From positions 73,435 to 137,434 of the forward strand of contig CAJNBT010000006.1 in NCBI GenBank assembly GCA_905221085.1: DNA of 64,000 nucleotides. Reading direction: 5' to 3'. Origin of the DNA: a bacterium. GTDB lineage: Bacteria; Bacillota; Bacilli; Lactobacillales; Streptococcaceae. Positions 13,348 through 24,700 of the stretch are shown here, in pieces; position 1 is the stretch's first letter; every line of letters begins with the position of its first letter. The position numbers and the translations under genes were made by a program. The notes below the pieces were generated by a model, which had not been told where the DNA came from, made no database searches, and saw nothing but the letters and a program-made list of their open reading frames with translations.

Positions 13348-13590
13348 TTAAAGATTATCATTTTCTGAGTCTTCATGTATAGAAAATTCAAATGAAATTC
13401 TCTCAGGATGTCTAGGCAGGCCGTAACTACTCAGATAATCCTTAACTTCCTTCACGGAACAAGAATATTCTAAGACTAGCTGATTGCCAGCTCTCTCTAA
13501 AATATGAATCCCCTCTCTATCCGAAATCTCTGGAACAACCAAATCGTCCGTATAAGTAAGTGTTGCGGTCGTTATTTCATCATCTAGCAA
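13348..13590 (-). CDS. Unknown small acidic protein, start uncertain
   Basis: About 80 residues reading LDDEITTATLTYTDDLVVPE and ending SEDSENDNL-like acidic text (HEDSENDNL). The only in-frame ATG is at 13611, overlapping the purK end, but its third codon is TAA. Translation would then have to begin at TTG 13590, which lacks a ribosome site. It is either a gene recently broken at codon 3 or one using a weak start. No family recognised; it lies between purK and the decayed 75-residue ORF. Confidence 0.4.
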   Translation of the reverse strand: MLDDEITTATLTYTDDLVVPEISDREGIHILERAGNQLVLEYSCSVKEVKDYLSSYGLPRHPERISFEFSIHEDSENDNL

Positions 13591-13612
13591 TTCATCAAAT
13601 TCTTATGTCATT

Positions 13613-14704
13613 TCAAAAATCAATCCCTTTCCCAAACTCATCCACACTATCCGGCACATCACTAAACAGAGTCACATGTCCCATCTTGCGGTTGTGCTTC
13701 GCTTCTATTTTACCATACATGTGGAGGTGGGCGCTTGGATTTTCTGTGACATATTTTTCAGCAGCCTCGACGTGCTGGCCGAGGACATTGAGCATAACGG
13801 CTGGAGAATGTAGTTTGATAGCTGGTAATGGTGCCCCCAGAACACCCAAAATATGGGTATCAAACTGAGAGAAGTCGCAGGCTTCGATTGAATAGTGACC
13901 AGAGTTATGTGGGCGTGGGGCAATCTCATTGACAATGATGTTATCAGCCGTCGCAAACATTTCCACGCAAAGGGTTCCAGACAAGTTGAGTTGTTCTGCA
14001 ATTCGCACTGCCATAGATTTGGCCTTTTCAGCTAGACTTTCTGAAATGCGGGCAGGCACAATCGTCTTAGAGAGGATGTTGTTACGGTGGATATTTTCCT
14101 GAACTGGGAAAACCGTCACATCCTTGCCATTTCCAGACACGATGACAGAAATTTCAAGGTCAAAATTGACGAATTCCTCTAAAACGCAGGCTGCTGAGTC
14201 AGCTAACGCATAGGCTTCTTCCAAATCTGCTTCTGAGCGAATGACCTTTTGCCCATGTCCATCGTAGCCGCCCGTCGCAGTCTTGAGGACATAGGCTTTC
14301 GACAGGTCAATATCTGTCAAGTCTTGGCTAGAAGTCACAACCTTGTAAGGTGCCACCGTTACTTGAGCCTTGTTTGACAAAAAGTCCTTTTCAAAGATGC
14401 GATTTTGCGAAATACGGAGCAGGTCGGTCCCTTGAGGGAGTTGACCATCCTTGATGACAGCATCTAAACCATCTGCATCAACATTTTCGAATTCATAAGT
14501 GAGAACATCACAGTGCTCTGCCAATTGACGAAGTGCGTCAACATCATTATAAGGCGCCACAATGATTTCCGCTACGCGAGAGGCTGGGCAATCCGCCGCA
14601 GGATCCAGCGCGATAAGCTTGTGGCCCATGTAGATAGCAGAAATAGCCATCATTTGACCCAGCTGGCCGCCACCGATAATTCCGATTGTTTTAGATGAGC
14701 TCAT
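13613..14704 (-). CDS. purK: N5-carboxyaminoimidazole ribonucleotide synthase, ATPase subunit
   Basis: 363 residues with an ATP-grasp fold. The N-terminus [17 protein letters not shown] is the PurK nucleotide-binding signature, and [13 protein letters not shown] and [14 protein letters not shown] are typical. It makes N5-CAIR from AIR, bicarbonate and ATP, which PurE then converts. The start lies inside the purE 3' end (14-base overlap), so the two are coupled. The last 32 codons are duplicated at 12307-12408. Confidence 0.96.
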   Translation of the reverse strand: MSSSKTIGIIGGGQLGQMMAISAIYMGHKLIALDPAADCPASRVAEIIVAPYNDVDALRQLAEHCDVLTYEFENVDADGLDAVIKDGQLPQGTDLLRISQNRIFEKDFLSNKAQVTVAPYKVVTSSQDLTDIDLSKAYVLKTATGGYDGHGQKVIRSEADLEEAYALADSAACVLEEFVNFDLEISVIVSGNGKDVTVFPVQENIHRNNILSKTIVPARISESLAEKAKSMAVRIAEQLNLSGTLCVEMFATADNIIVNEIAPRPHNSGHYSIEACDFSQFDTHILGVLGAPLPAIKLHSPAVMLNVLGQHVEAAEKYVTENPSAHLHMYGKIEAKHNRKMGHVTLFSDVPDSVDEFGKGIDF

Positions 14705-15182
14705 TTGTAGACTCCTCTGCGATTTTTCCTTGTTCTTCTGCGAAATCTGCCAATGCTGTCGCGATAGACTGATCTTCTACTGATAGGAGACGGAGAGCGA
14801 AGAGGGCAGCGTTGGTCGCACCTGCTTCACCAATAGCCATAGTTGCGACTGGCACACCACCTGGCATTTGAACGATAGAATAGAGCGAGTCCACACCACT
14901 AAGAGTGCGCGACTTGACCGGCACACCGATGACAGGAAGAGTTGTTTTAGCTGCGACCATTCCTGGCAAATGGGCTGCGCCACCTGCACCTGCGATGATG
15001 ACCTTGATGCCACGGCTACGAGCTTCTTCGGCATGTCTGAACATGAGGTCTGGTGTGCGGTGTGCAGAGACAACCTTCTTTTCGTAGGCTACACCGAAGC
15101 GGTTTAAGACTTCGGCGGTTTTTTGCATGGTTGCCCAGTCGGATTTTGAGCCCATGATGATGGAAATAATTGGTTTAGTCAT
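14691..15182 (-). CDS. purE: N5-carboxyaminoimidazole ribonucleotide mutase
   Basis: 163 residues from ATG 15182 ([20 protein letters not shown]). The upstream-open 19 codons are poor in character and ignored. The class I PurE motif GSKSDW, the SAHRTP loop and [10 protein letters not shown] are intact. It rearranges N5-CAIR to CAIR in IMP synthesis and acts directly before PurK-coupled chemistry. Confidence 0.96.
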   Translation of the reverse strand: MTKPIISIIMGSKSDWATMQKTAEVLNRFGVAYEKKVVSAHRTPDLMFRHAEEARSRGIKVIIAGAGGAAHLPGMVAAKTTLPVIGVPVKSRTLSGVDSLYSIVQMPGGVPVATMAIGEAGATNAALFALRLLSVEDQSIATALADFAEEQGKIAEESTNELI

Positions 15183-15373
15183 AATTTTTCCTTTTTCTTC
15201 TTTTTTGATAATGGTCTTAGGTGGTGGGGACGGAAGCAAACCTTCGGTTTCATTCCTAAACTTTGAGCCTAAGGTATCAAATTTTTCCTAGACCAGAACA
15301 GATACTGTTCTGCTCTTCTCACCACGGCGACCATTATCGTGTTTGACAACTGCGTCGCTTTTTTCTTATACCT
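15183..15373. other. purD-purE intergenic, no intact gene
   Basis: 190 bases with no convincing ORF. It holds a small stem with AGAACAG / CTGTTCT arms near 15295-15317 and a T-rich stretch before purE. It could be a leader or internal processing region. Confidence 0.35.
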
Positions 15374-16636
15374 TTATCTAATTGCCTTGCTTCCGATATC
15401 GGTTCGGTAGAAGAGGCCTTCTGTGTTTTGTTGGGAGAGTTCTTGGTAGATAGTTTCTTGGGCTTCTTTAACGGTATCGGATGTGGTAACGAGCATATAG
15501 ACACGTCCACCGTTTGATAGCAGTGCTCTGCTCTTTTCCGCAAACTTAGCTCCTGCATAGTAGGTGATTGTGTCGCCATCGGTTTTGGCTGGAAGCTTGA
15601 CGCCCTTCTCATAAGCCAGTGGGTAACCGTTTGATGCGACAACAACACCCAGAGTCACACCCTTGTCCGTCCAAGTGATGGCTGGTTCTTTACCTTCCAA
15701 AATATCAGTAATATTTTGCGCAAAGTCAGATGTCAAACGAGGCAGGATAATCTGGGTTTCAGGATCTCCAAAGCGAGCATTAAACTCGATAACCTTAGGT
15801 CCATCAGCTGTCAAGATAAGCCCTGCGTAAAGAACTCCCAGATAAAGGCGACCTTCTTGAATCATACCTTCTAGGACTGGCTTGAAAATGGTGCCTACCG
15901 CTGTATCAACTACACTCTGTGGTAAGTGTTGAACTGGCGCATAGGCACCCATCCCACCAGTGTTAGGCCCCTTATCGCCATCATAGGCACGTTTGTGGTC
16001 TTGCGCTGTCGGCATGATATAGAACTTGTCGCCATTGACAAAGGCAAAGAGTGAAAACTCCTCTCCTTCAAGGAATTCCTCAATAACTACACGTGCACCT
16101 GAGTCACCAAATTTATTGTCCAAAAGCATCTCATGAGCGGCTTCGACCGCTTGCTCAACCGTCTCAGCAACGACGACACCCTTCCCAAGCGCCAAGCCAT
16201 CCGCCTTGACTACGATAGGCGCACCCTGCTTTTCGATATAGGCCTTGGCTTCCTCAAAGTCCGAGAATGTACCATAGGCTGCTGTCGGAACGCCGTATTT
16301 GACCATGACTTCCTTGGCAAAATCCTTGGACCACTCCAACTCCGCTGCCAATCTTGTCGGACCAAAAGCCTTGAGCCCAGCTTTGTTAAAATCATCCACA
16401 ATCCCAGCCGCAAGAGCATCATCTGGCCCGATAAAGGACCAAGCGATATCATTGGCTTTTGCAAACTCAATCAATTTAGAATGTTCGGAAATAGAGATAT
16501 TTACCAATTCCAAACCGTCCAGAGTCATCCCGTCATTCCCAGGAGCTACAAAGACTTTTTCAACGTCTTTTGATTCAAGCAACTTCTTGGCAATCGCATG
16601 TTCACGACCACCCGAACCGACAACTAACAGCTTCAT
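15374..16636 (-). CDS. purD: Phosphoribosylamine-glycine ligase
   Basis: 420 residues, an ATP-grasp enzyme starting MKLLVVGSGGREHAIAKKLL. The GARS signature (FNARFGDPETQ) is intact. PurD joins glycine to phosphoribosylamine, the second step of IMP synthesis. It has its own promoter-like sequence with a PurBox-like motif upstream. Confidence 0.97.
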   Translation of the reverse strand: MKLLVVGSGGREHAIAKKLLESKDVEKVFVAPGNDGMTLDGLELVNISISEHSKLIEFAKANDIAWSFIGPDDALAAGIVDDFNKAGLKAFGPTRLAAELEWSKDFAKEVMVKYGVPTAAYGTFSDFEEAKAYIEKQGAPIVVKADGLALGKGVVVAETVEQAVEAAHEMLLDNKFGDSGARVVIEEFLEGEEFSLFAFVNGDKFYIMPTAQDHKRAYDGDKGPNTGGMGAYAPVQHLPQSVVDTAVGTIFKPVLEGMIQEGRLYLGVLYAGLILTADGPKVIEFNARFGDPETQIILPRLTSDFAQNITDILEGKEPAITWTDKGVTLGVVVASNGYPLAYEKGVKLPAKTDGDTITYYAGAKFAEKSRALLSNGGRVYMLVTTSDTVKEAQETIYQELSQQNTEGLFYRTDIGSKAIR

Positions 16637-16654
16637 TTCTCAACCTCTTTTGCG

Positions 16655-16705
16655 AATTATTTATTAATATTATAACACAAACGTTCGTTTTAATCTTGTT
16701 TTATT
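16655..16705 (-). promoter_or_regulatory. purD promoter with PurBox-like motif
   Basis: On the minus strand AAAACGAACGTT (about 16686-16697) resembles the PurR-binding PurBox core CGAAC. It sits just upstream of TATAAT (about 16670). The position near the -10 would suit repression. One motif only is visible, so regulation by PurR is an inference. Confidence 0.45.
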
Positions 16706-16717
16706 AAGCATTTTTAA

Positions 16718-16753
16718 GCAAAAAAGGAAAGAAACTGTTTTCTTCCCTTTAGC
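16718..16753 (-). terminator. Terminator after purH
   Basis: AAAGGGAAGAAAA / TTTCTTTCCTTTTTT-type stem on the minus strand just after the purH stop, with a T-rich tail. Confidence 0.6.
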
Positions 16754-16757
16754 GTTC

Positions 16758-18305
16758 TTAATGTCTAAAATGTCTCACGCCTGTGAAGACCATGGTCATG
16801 CCATATTTGTCAGCAGCTTCGATAGATTCTTGGTCACGGACCGATCCACCTGGCTGGATGATGGCCTTGATACCTGCTTTGGCGATTTCTTCCACGTTAT
16901 CTGCAAATGGGAAGAAGGCATCGGAAGCAAGCACAGCGCCGTCAAGGCGGTCCTTAGCTTGTTCAATCGCAATACGAACAGAAGCCACACGGTTGGTTTG
17001 ACCTGGGCCAACGCCAAGTGTCATGTGGTCATTGGTCACGATGATACCGTTTGATTTGACGTATTTAATAGCCTTCCAAGAAAACTCAAGGGCAGTCGCT
17101 TCTGTCTCAGTTGGTTGGCGTTTGGTCACCACTTGCCAGTCAGCTGGGCTTTCTTTGACCACGTCTTGATTTTGCACAAGAAGTCCACCAACAACACCTG
17201 TGTATTCTGCTTCTGCTTCACTGGCATCTTGTGCGTCAAATGGCAAGGCAAGGATACGCAAGTTTTTCTTTTTATTAGTCAAAATAGCTAGCGCTTCATC
17301 CGTATAGCTTGGTGCGATGATGATTTCAAGGAAAACACCATGCATCTTTTCAGCTGTCGCAGCATCTACCTCACGGTTAAGAACGACAATCCCACCAAAG
17401 ATAGAAACTGGGTCAGACTCATAAGCGTAGTCCCAAGCAGTTTCGATATCATCAGCTTGACCGATACCGCACGGGTTCATGTGTTTGAGAGCCACAACGG
17501 TTGGACGGTCTTTAAAATCACGGATAATACGGATAGCAGCATCCGCGTCACGAATATTGTTGAAGGATAGTTCCTTACCATTGAGCTGTTTGGCTAAAGC
17601 AATGGAGTAATCAGTCGGCAAAGCTTTCTGGTAAAAGTCCGCGTCTTGTTGAGGGTTCTCACCGTAACGCATAGCTTGTTTGAGGTCATAGGTCAAAGTG
17701 AGCTTTTCAGGTTTGCTTTCTCCGACTTGAGCTGTGAAATACTCTGCAATCAAGGCATCATAAGCCGCTGTGTGACGGAAAACTTTGGCTGCCAAACGTT
17801 GACGCATTTCGTAAGTTGTTTCGCCATTTGCTGCCAATTCGTCCAAAACCACAGCATAGTCAGATGGATCTACCACAACCGTCACGCTGGCATGATTTTT
17901 TGCTGCTGAACGAAGCATAGATGGCCCACCGATATCAATGTTTTCAACTGCATCAGCGTAAGTCACGTCTGGTTTGAGAATCGTTTCTTTAAAGGGATAG
18001 AGATTGACCACTACAAGGTCAATGAGCTCAATTTGATTATCTTTGGTTGCTTCCAAATGGCTATCTAAATCACGACGAGCGAGGAGCCCACCGTGGATAT
18101 TTGGATGAAGGGTCTTGACACGACCGTCCATCATTTCTGGAAAACCAGTCACATCATCGATTGCAATGGTCTCCACCCCAGCTGTATCAAGGGCAACCTT
18201 TGTTCCACCTGTCGAGATAATTTCCCAACCAAGTTTTTTGAGTTCTTGGGCAAATTCAACAATGCCCGCTTTGTCTGAGACGCTGATTAAAGCGCGTTTA
18301 GTCAT
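16758..18305 (-). CDS. purH: Bifunctional AICAR transformylase / IMP cyclohydrolase
   Basis: 515 residues from ATG 18305 ([20 protein letters not shown]), with GGAAGT upstream. The N-terminal MGS-like cyclohydrolase domain ([22 protein letters not shown]) is followed by the formyltransferase domain (KHMNPCGIG). It carries out the last two steps to IMP. It is followed by its own terminator and preceded by a small membrane-protein gene. Confidence 0.97.
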   Translation of the reverse strand: MTKRALISVSDKAGIVEFAQELKKLGWEIISTGGTKVALDTAGVETIAIDDVTGFPEMMDGRVKTLHPNIHGGLLARRDLDSHLEATKDNQIELIDLVVVNLYPFKETILKPDVTYADAVENIDIGGPSMLRSAAKNHASVTVVVDPSDYAVVLDELAANGETTYEMRQRLAAKVFRHTAAYDALIAEYFTAQVGESKPEKLTLTYDLKQAMRYGENPQQDADFYQKALPTDYSIALAKQLNGKELSFNNIRDADAAIRIIRDFKDRPTVVALKHMNPCGIGQADDIETAWDYAYESDPVSIFGGIVVLNREVDAATAEKMHGVFLEIIIAPSYTDEALAILTNKKKNLRILALPFDAQDASEAEAEYTGVVGGLLVQNQDVVKESPADWQVVTKRQPTETEATALEFSWKAIKYVKSNGIIVTNDHMTLGVGPGQTNRVASVRIAIEQAKDRLDGAVLASDAFFPFADNVEEIAKAGIKAIIQPGGSVRDQESIEAADKYGMTMVFTGVRHFRH

Positions 18306-18331
18306 GTTACTTCCTTTCATTTTCAAACTCT

Positions 18332-18505
18332 CTACTTAGGCAATTTTCTTTTCATAAAGTATAGGGAGACGATTACCAAGACTCCTAAAATCACTGTCAG
18401 TAAAAATCTCCCCCAATAGGGAAACTCTGGGAAGAAGAAATTTACCAGTAAACGTAGAACGATTACCAAGCTAATCAAAGCAAATGTTTCTAACCATTTT
18501 TTCAT
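18332..18505 (-). CDS. Small two-span membrane protein in the pur operon
   Basis: 57 residues, [20 protein letters not shown] at the start, a second hydrophobic span ([16 protein letters not shown]) and a basic tail KRKLPK. The ATG begins on the base after the purN stop codon, so translation is coupled. I do not recognise the family. Other pneumococcal genomes carry a VanZ-like gene at this place (from memory), so this may be a replacement or a remnant. Confidence 0.55.
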   Translation of the reverse strand: MKKWLETFALISLVIVLRLLVNFFFPEFPYWGRFLLTVILGVLVIVSLYFMKRKLPK

Positions 18506-19051
18506 TTACTTGTCCAACAATTCTCTAATAACCTCTGGATACAACTTGTACTCTGCCTCATGAATCCGAGTTTCAAAACTGTCAATCGTATCATCAGCCA
18601 GCCGTGGTACACGTACTTGTTTGATGACCTTTCCTGTATCCACACCCGAATCCACCCAATGAATGGTCACACCAGACTGATCCACGTCAGCATTCCAAGC
18701 ATCCTCAATCCCATGAGCTCCTGGGAATTCTGGCAGGTAGGCTGGGTGAATGTTGATAATCCGACCTTCATAAGCCGCCAATAAGGTTGGCCCAACGATT
18801 TTCATGTAGCCTGCTAGACAAACCAAGTCAATCTGGTGCTCTTCCAAGAGTTCAACAAGGGCTGCTTCGTAGTCTGTCTTGCTCTCAAACTCCTTGAGTT
18901 CAAAAGCATAGGACAGAACGCCGAGCTTGTCTGCACGTTCGAGCACATAGGCGTCACGATGGTCTGAAAAGACAAACTCTACTGGAAATTGTTCCGCTAT
19001 TACCTGAAAATTTGAGCCATTACCAGAGGCAAAAACCGCTATTTTTTTCAT
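18506..19051 (-). CDS. purN: Phosphoribosylglycinamide formyltransferase
   Basis: 181 residues, [20 protein letters not shown] at the start. The folate-dependent GART signature is visible ([28 protein letters not shown] with the catalytic His, and [14 protein letters not shown] with the Asp). It transfers formyl from 10-formyl-THF to GAR. The ATG overlaps the purM stop by 4 bases. Confidence 0.97.
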   Translation of the reverse strand: MKKIAVFASGNGSNFQVIAEQFPVEFVFSDHRDAYVLERADKLGVLSYAFELKEFESKTDYEAALVELLEEHQIDLVCLAGYMKIVGPTLLAAYEGRIINIHPAYLPEFPGAHGIEDAWNADVDQSGVTIHWVDSGVDTGKVIKQVRVPRLADDTIDSFETRIHEAEYKLYPEVIRELLDK

Positions 19052-20070
19052 TTAATGATGACACTTTCGTTTTCTTTCTTGACGATACGACCAATTTCAT
19101 AGACTGGTTCATCCAACAATTCCTTGACACGACTTACATTTTCAGGGCTAACTGCAAACATAAGTCCCACACCCATATTGAAGATTTCAAACATTTCCTC
19201 ATGCTTGATTTCACCGTATTTTTCAAGGGCTTTGAAAATCGGTAACACTGGAACCTTGTCTTCCTCAATCTCAGCAGCCAAGTCAGCTGCAAACATACGA
19301 GGGACATTTTCGATAAAGCCACCACCAGTGATGTGGGCAATGCCGTTGACCAAACCTTCCTTGATAAGTGGCAAAACAGCCTTGACATAGATACGAGTTG
19401 GCTCAAGAAGAACATCCTTGAGTTGCTTGCCTTCCAATTCTGGAAGGACTTCCTCACCTGTGTAATCGGCAAAGACACGACGGACGAGAGAGTAACCATT
19501 GGAATGAATCCCACTTGAAGCAAGTCCGAGAAGAATATCTCCTTCTGCCACCTTTGAACCGTCAATGATTTGAGATTTTTCAGCCACACCAACCGCAAAA
19601 CCAGCCAAGTCATAGTCATCTTCGCCGTACATGCCAGGCATTTCAGCCGTTTCCCCACCAATGAGGGCAGCGCCTGCCTGCACACAACCTTCTGCCACAC
19701 CAGCGACAACTTGCTCTAGCTTAGCTGGTTCATTCTTACCTGTCGCTACGTAGTCAAGGAAATAGAGGGGCTCCGCACCTGCAGCGATGATGTCGTTGAC
19801 ACACATGGCCACACAGTCTTGACCAATGGTATCGTGCTTGTCGTATTTGATAGCCAACATGAGTTTGGTTCCGACACCGTCAGTCCCTGAAATCAAGACG
19901 GGTTCTTTAACCCCAGTCTTTGAAAGGTCAAACATACCACCAAAGCCACCCAGAGCTCCCATGACACCTGCACGCTCCGTACGAGCTACGTGCTTTTTAA
20001 TCCGTTCAACAACTTCATAACCCGCTTCAACATCCACACCAGATTGAGCGTACGCATTTTTATTTGCCAT
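19048..20070 (-). CDS. purM: Phosphoribosylformylglycinamidine cyclo-ligase (AIR synthetase)
   Basis: 340 residues starting [20 protein letters not shown]. Typical motifs are [20 protein letters not shown] and [12 protein letters not shown]. It closes the imidazole ring to form AIR. The end overlaps purN by 4 bases; purF lies 38 bases upstream. Confidence 0.97.
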   Translation of the reverse strand: MANKNAYAQSGVDVEAGYEVVERIKKHVARTERAGVMGALGGFGGMFDLSKTGVKEPVLISGTDGVGTKLMLAIKYDKHDTIGQDCVAMCVNDIIAAGAEPLYFLDYVATGKNEPAKLEQVVAGVAEGCVQAGAALIGGETAEMPGMYGEDDYDLAGFAVGVAEKSQIIDGSKVAEGDILLGLASSGIHSNGYSLVRRVFADYTGEEVLPELEGKQLKDVLLEPTRIYVKAVLPLIKEGLVNGIAHITGGGFIENVPRMFAADLAAEIEEDKVPVLPIFKALEKYGEIKHEEMFEIFNMGVGLMFAVSPENVSRVKELLDEPVYEIGRIVKKENESVIIK

Positions 20071-20108
20071 TTCTTTATTCCTTTTCTTTTATGGAGAATC
20101 TCAGTAAC

Positions 20109-21551
20109 TCACTTGTAAAAACTAGTCTTTTCTTCTAAACTTCTACGATAGTCTTCTTCATAGTCGTAGAGAGGCGTTGGGTAATTACCATCAAAATAAG
20201 CGACACAGAGACCACCATTTGGCGCATCTGTTTCAATCCCAATCGAATCAATCAACCCCTCAACAGAAAGGTAGGTCAGACTGTCCGCACCAATGATTTG
20301 GCGAGTTTCTTCGACCGTATGATTAGCCGCAATCAGCTCCTGACGTGTCTGGATATCAATCCCGTAGAAACATGGATAAGCTAGCGCTGGACTACCAATG
20401 GCAACATGAACTTCAGTCGCACCCGCTTCTTTCAAAAGCTGAACGATACGACGAGAGGTTGTTCCACGTACAATAGAGTCATCAATCATTACCACACGCT
20501 TGCCTTTGACAACACCAGAAACTGCAGACAGTTTCATCCGCACCCCTTGCTCCCGCAATTCTTGAGTCGGTTGGATAAAGGTACGTTGGGTGTATTGGTT
20601 CTTGATGAGGCCCATTTCGTTTGGTAAACCTGATTCTTCCGCAAATCCCATAGCCGCGCTGAGGGAAGAATTGGGCACACCGACCACGATATCCGCCTCG
20701 TGCTTGAATTCACGCGCCAATTGGGCACCCATACGTTTACGTGCCGTATGGACATTGACACCATGAATGTTAGAATCAGGGCGGGCAAAATAGATATACT
20801 CCATAGAACAGATTGCTAACTGAGTATCATCTGTATAGCTATCATACTGGATGCCCTTGTCATCAATGATCACAATCTCACCTGGCTTCAAATCACGAAT
20901 CCATTCAGCACCAATAACCTCAAAAGCACAGGTTTCAGAGGAAACAACCACCGCTCCGTTGGCCATTTTCCCGATAGAAAGTGGACGGAAACCATTGGGG
21001 TCAAGAGCCGCAATCAACTTGTCCTCAAACAGCAAGATATAGGCAAAACCACCTTTGACAAGACTGAGCGCTTCCTTGATTTTTCCCATCAAGTTCGGAT
21101 TGTGACTGCGACGAATGAGATGAGCCAATATTTCCGAGTCCGAAGTCGCGCTGAAAATCGCTCCTCTATCTTCCAATTCTTTCTTGAGAGAGGCCGCATT
21201 GGTCAAGTTTCCATTATGAGCCAATCCAAACTGCATATCGTGAAAACGGAAGAGGAAGGGCTGAATGTTATCTACAGAAGCTTCGCCAGCAGTCGCATAA
21301 CGCACATGCCCAATCGCACTAGTTCCCGTCAATTTATCCAAATTAGCAGGATTTCTGAAGACTTCTGATAAAAGTCCCATGTCACGATGGCGCTTCAATT
21401 GTCCCTGATCATTGGAGAGGATTCCTGCCCCCTCCTGACCACGGTGCTGAAGACTATGGAGACCAAAATAGGTCAATTTAGCAGCATCTGGATGTCCCCA
21501 GATACCGAAAACACCACATTCTTCATTAAGAGATTTTACTTCGTATGTCAT
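20109..21551 (-). CDS. purF: Amidophosphoribosyltransferase
   Basis: 480 residues. A short propeptide MTYEVKSLNEE precedes the catalytic cysteine (CGVFGIWGH) of the class II glutamine amidotransferase. The PRPP-binding motif VVMIDDSIVRGTT is intact. It catalyses the first committed step of purine synthesis and is normally feedback-inhibited by AMP/GMP. A 161-base gap to purL holds no intact ORF. Confidence 0.97.
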   Translation of the reverse strand: MTYEVKSLNEECGVFGIWGHPDAAKLTYFGLHSLQHRGQEGAGILSNDQGQLKRHRDMGLLSEVFRNPANLDKLTGTSAIGHVRYATAGEASVDNIQPFLFRFHDMQFGLAHNGNLTNAASLKKELEDRGAIFSATSDSEILAHLIRRSHNPNLMGKIKEALSLVKGGFAYILLFEDKLIAALDPNGFRPLSIGKMANGAVVVSSETCAFEVIGAEWIRDLKPGEIVIIDDKGIQYDSYTDDTQLAICSMEYIYFARPDSNIHGVNVHTARKRMGAQLAREFKHEADIVVGVPNSSLSAAMGFAEESGLPNEMGLIKNQYTQRTFIQPTQELREQGVRMKLSAVSGVVKGKRVVMIDDSIVRGTTSRRIVQLLKEAGATEVHVAIGSPALAYPCFYGIDIQTRQELIAANHTVEETRQIIGADSLTYLSVEGLIDSIGIETDAPNGGLCVAYFDGNYPTPLYDYEEDYRRSLEEKTSFYK

Positions 21552-21712
21552 TTTTTATACCTAATTTTTATTTGTGTATCATTCCTTCAGTAGAGCGGAA
21601 TAATACGGTAGGAGCTCGTTTCACTCACAAAATAAATCCTTCGCAATCATCATGAGCTAGAGCTACACGACTTTTACATTACTGATACTATCTATTAGAA
21701 AATCTGTAAGTC

Positions 21713-24700
21713 CTATTTTCCAGTAAAGTATTTAACCGCCGATGCGAAGAGGTGCTGGTCTTTATTTCCTGGGATGTTTTGGAAAAGACCGTCCTCATAG
21801 CGTTCTGAGTGACCCATCTTACCGATGATTTGGCCGTTCTTGCTGGTAATTCCTTCGATAGCATGGACAGAACCATTCGGATTGTACTTAGAATCCATAC
21901 TTGGTTTTCCATCAAAGTCAACATATTGGCTGAAGATTTGTCCATTGTCACGGAGTTCAGCGAATTCCTCAGCCGTCACGACAAACTTCCCTTCACCATG
22001 CGAAACAGGAATAGCGTGGATATCGCCTACTTGCACACCAGCTAACCATGGTGAGTTGGTATTGGCAATACGGGTTTCCACCATCTTGGCCACGTGTTGA
22101 TTGGCATCATTGTAGAAGAGGGTTGGACTCGTACTGCTGGCATCCTCGAAGTTTCCGTATGGAAGAAGACCTGATTTAACAAGAGCCTGGAATCCATTAC
22201 AGATACCGATAATCAAGCCACCACGGACGATAAAGCTATCAATAGCCACACGGACTTTTTCATTGAGCAGGATATTGACAATAAACTTAGCTGAACCATC
22301 TGGTTCGTCCGCAGCTGAGAAGCCACCTGCAAAGAAGAGAATGTTAGCTTTACTGATGTTGTCAACCATAGTTTCAACTGAATTGACAATGGCTTCTTCA
22401 TTCAAGGTCACAAATGGCACCAAGTTGACCTCTGCACCTTCTTTCTCAAATGCCTTGGCTGAGTCATATTCTGAGTTGGTTCCTGGGAAGACTGGGATGT
22501 AAACCACAGGTTTTTCAACCTTTTCTTTGGCTTTAATCACAACATCTGATGCCACAGCTGGTACTTCAGCCAGTTCTTTCGCTTGGGTAAATTCTGTTGG
22601 GTAAACTTCTTCCAGTTTTCCTTGGAAGGCACTGTCAAGTTTCTGTCCATCTAGCTTCACACCGTTGACAAGGAGTGTAAAGTTTGCACTTGTTTGACCG
22701 ATTTTCTCTACTCCAACAATTTCTTCAGGAGATGTGAAGACAAATCCACCCAATTGAGCTATCAAAGCCGTTTCAAGTTCAGGCAAGGTTACTTCTGCAC
22801 CGATATGATTTCCAAAAGTAGCAAGTGCCAAACTTTCAACCACACCACCATATTTGACAGCTGATGCAGATGTCACTTTGTGACCAGCTTGGATGTCTTC
22901 AAACTGAGCAAAATTAGACTTAATCAAGTCAAAATCAATCTCTGTAGAGAGGGCTTGACCTGGGATGTAGTAGATATTTTCTCCAGCAGCTTTAAATTCT
23001 GGAGAGAGCACATTACGGCTATCTGCCGTCGTCACCCCAAAGGCAACCAAGGTTGGCGGAACGGTCAATTCTTCAAAAGTACCAGACATGGAGTCCTTAC
23101 CACCGATAGATGGCAAACCAAGCTGAATTTGTGCCTCGATAGAGCCTAGGAGAGCTGCTACTGGCTGACCAAAACGCTCAGCTTGTTTATCCATGCGCTC
23201 GAAATACTCTTGGTAAGAGAAACGAGCCTTAGACCAGTTTGCACCAGCAGCCACCAAACGAGCAGTTGCTTCGATAACCGCATAAGCAGCACCATGGTAT
23301 GGAGACCATTCTGCCACATAAGGGTTGAAACCTTGGGCCATGACTGACGCAGTATGAGTCACACCGTGTTGAACTGGTAATTTCTGCACAGATGCCTCAG
23401 TTGGTGTGAGTTGGTAGCGTCCGCCAAGTGGGTGATTGACTGTTGAACGACCAACAGAGCAATCAAAGATAGTCTGCAATCCTTTTTGACTCGCATGGTT
23501 GAGGTCAGATAGAACCGTAAGGGTATCTGCTTCAAGGGTGTCAGCAGATGTTTGACGTTCTTCTGGAAGCTTGACATCTTTGTCCACAACCTTGGCATCA
23601 ACAACGACACGCACACCGTTGGTATCTAGGAAACGACGTTCCAAGTCGACAATCGTTTCACCATTCCAGTGCATGACTAGATTTGGTTTTTCAGTCACTG
23701 TCGCAACCACAACAGCATCAATATTCTCTTTGTTACATTCTACAACAAAGGCATCTACGTCCTCAGGACGAACCACCACAGCCATCCGTTCTTGAGATTC
23801 AGAGATGGCAATTTCGGTACCATTCAAGCCCTGGTATTTAAGAGGCACCTTGTTGAGGTCGATTTCAAGACCGTCTGCCAATTCACCGATGGCTACACAG
23901 ACACCACCAGCACCAAAGTCGTTGGATTTCTTGATGAGACGAGTGACAGCACCATTACGGAAGAGGCGCTGAATCTTACGTTCTTCGATGGCATTCCCTT
24001 TTTGAACCTCAGCTCCAGCAGTTTCCACAGACTCAACCGTTTGAACCTTAGAAGAGCCCGTCGCACCACCGACACCATCACGTCCAGTCTTACCTCCAAG
24101 GAGGATAATGACATCACCAGCTTCCGGTTTTTCACGGACCACATTGCCCTTAGGAGCCGCACCGACAACAGCACCTAGCTCCATACGTTTAGCTACAAAT
24201 CCTGGGTGGAAGTACTCGCGAACATAGGTCGTCGCAAGCCCAATCTGGTTACCATATGAAGAATAACCATGAGCCGCTGTTTTAGAAATGACTTGTTGTG
24301 GCAGCTTACCAGCACGCGTTCCCGAAATCGGTGCTGTAATATCACCCGCACCTGAGATACGCATAGCTTGGTAAACATATGAGCGACCTGACAATGGGTC
24401 ACGAATGGCTCCACCGATACAGGTAGCAGCACCACCAAATGGCTCAATCTCAGTTGGGTGGTTATGAGTTTCATTTTTAAACATGAGGAGCCATGGTTCT
24501 TTCACACCATCAACGTCCACTTCGATTTCTACTGAGCAAGCATTGATTTCATCTGACACTTCCATATCATCCAAACGTCCATTAGCACGCTCATATCGAC
24601 CGAAAATAGTCGCCATATCCATCAAGGTTTGAGGTTTTTCAGAACGCCCCAACTCCTCACGCATGGCAATATACTTATCATAGGTCGCCTGCAATTGCTT

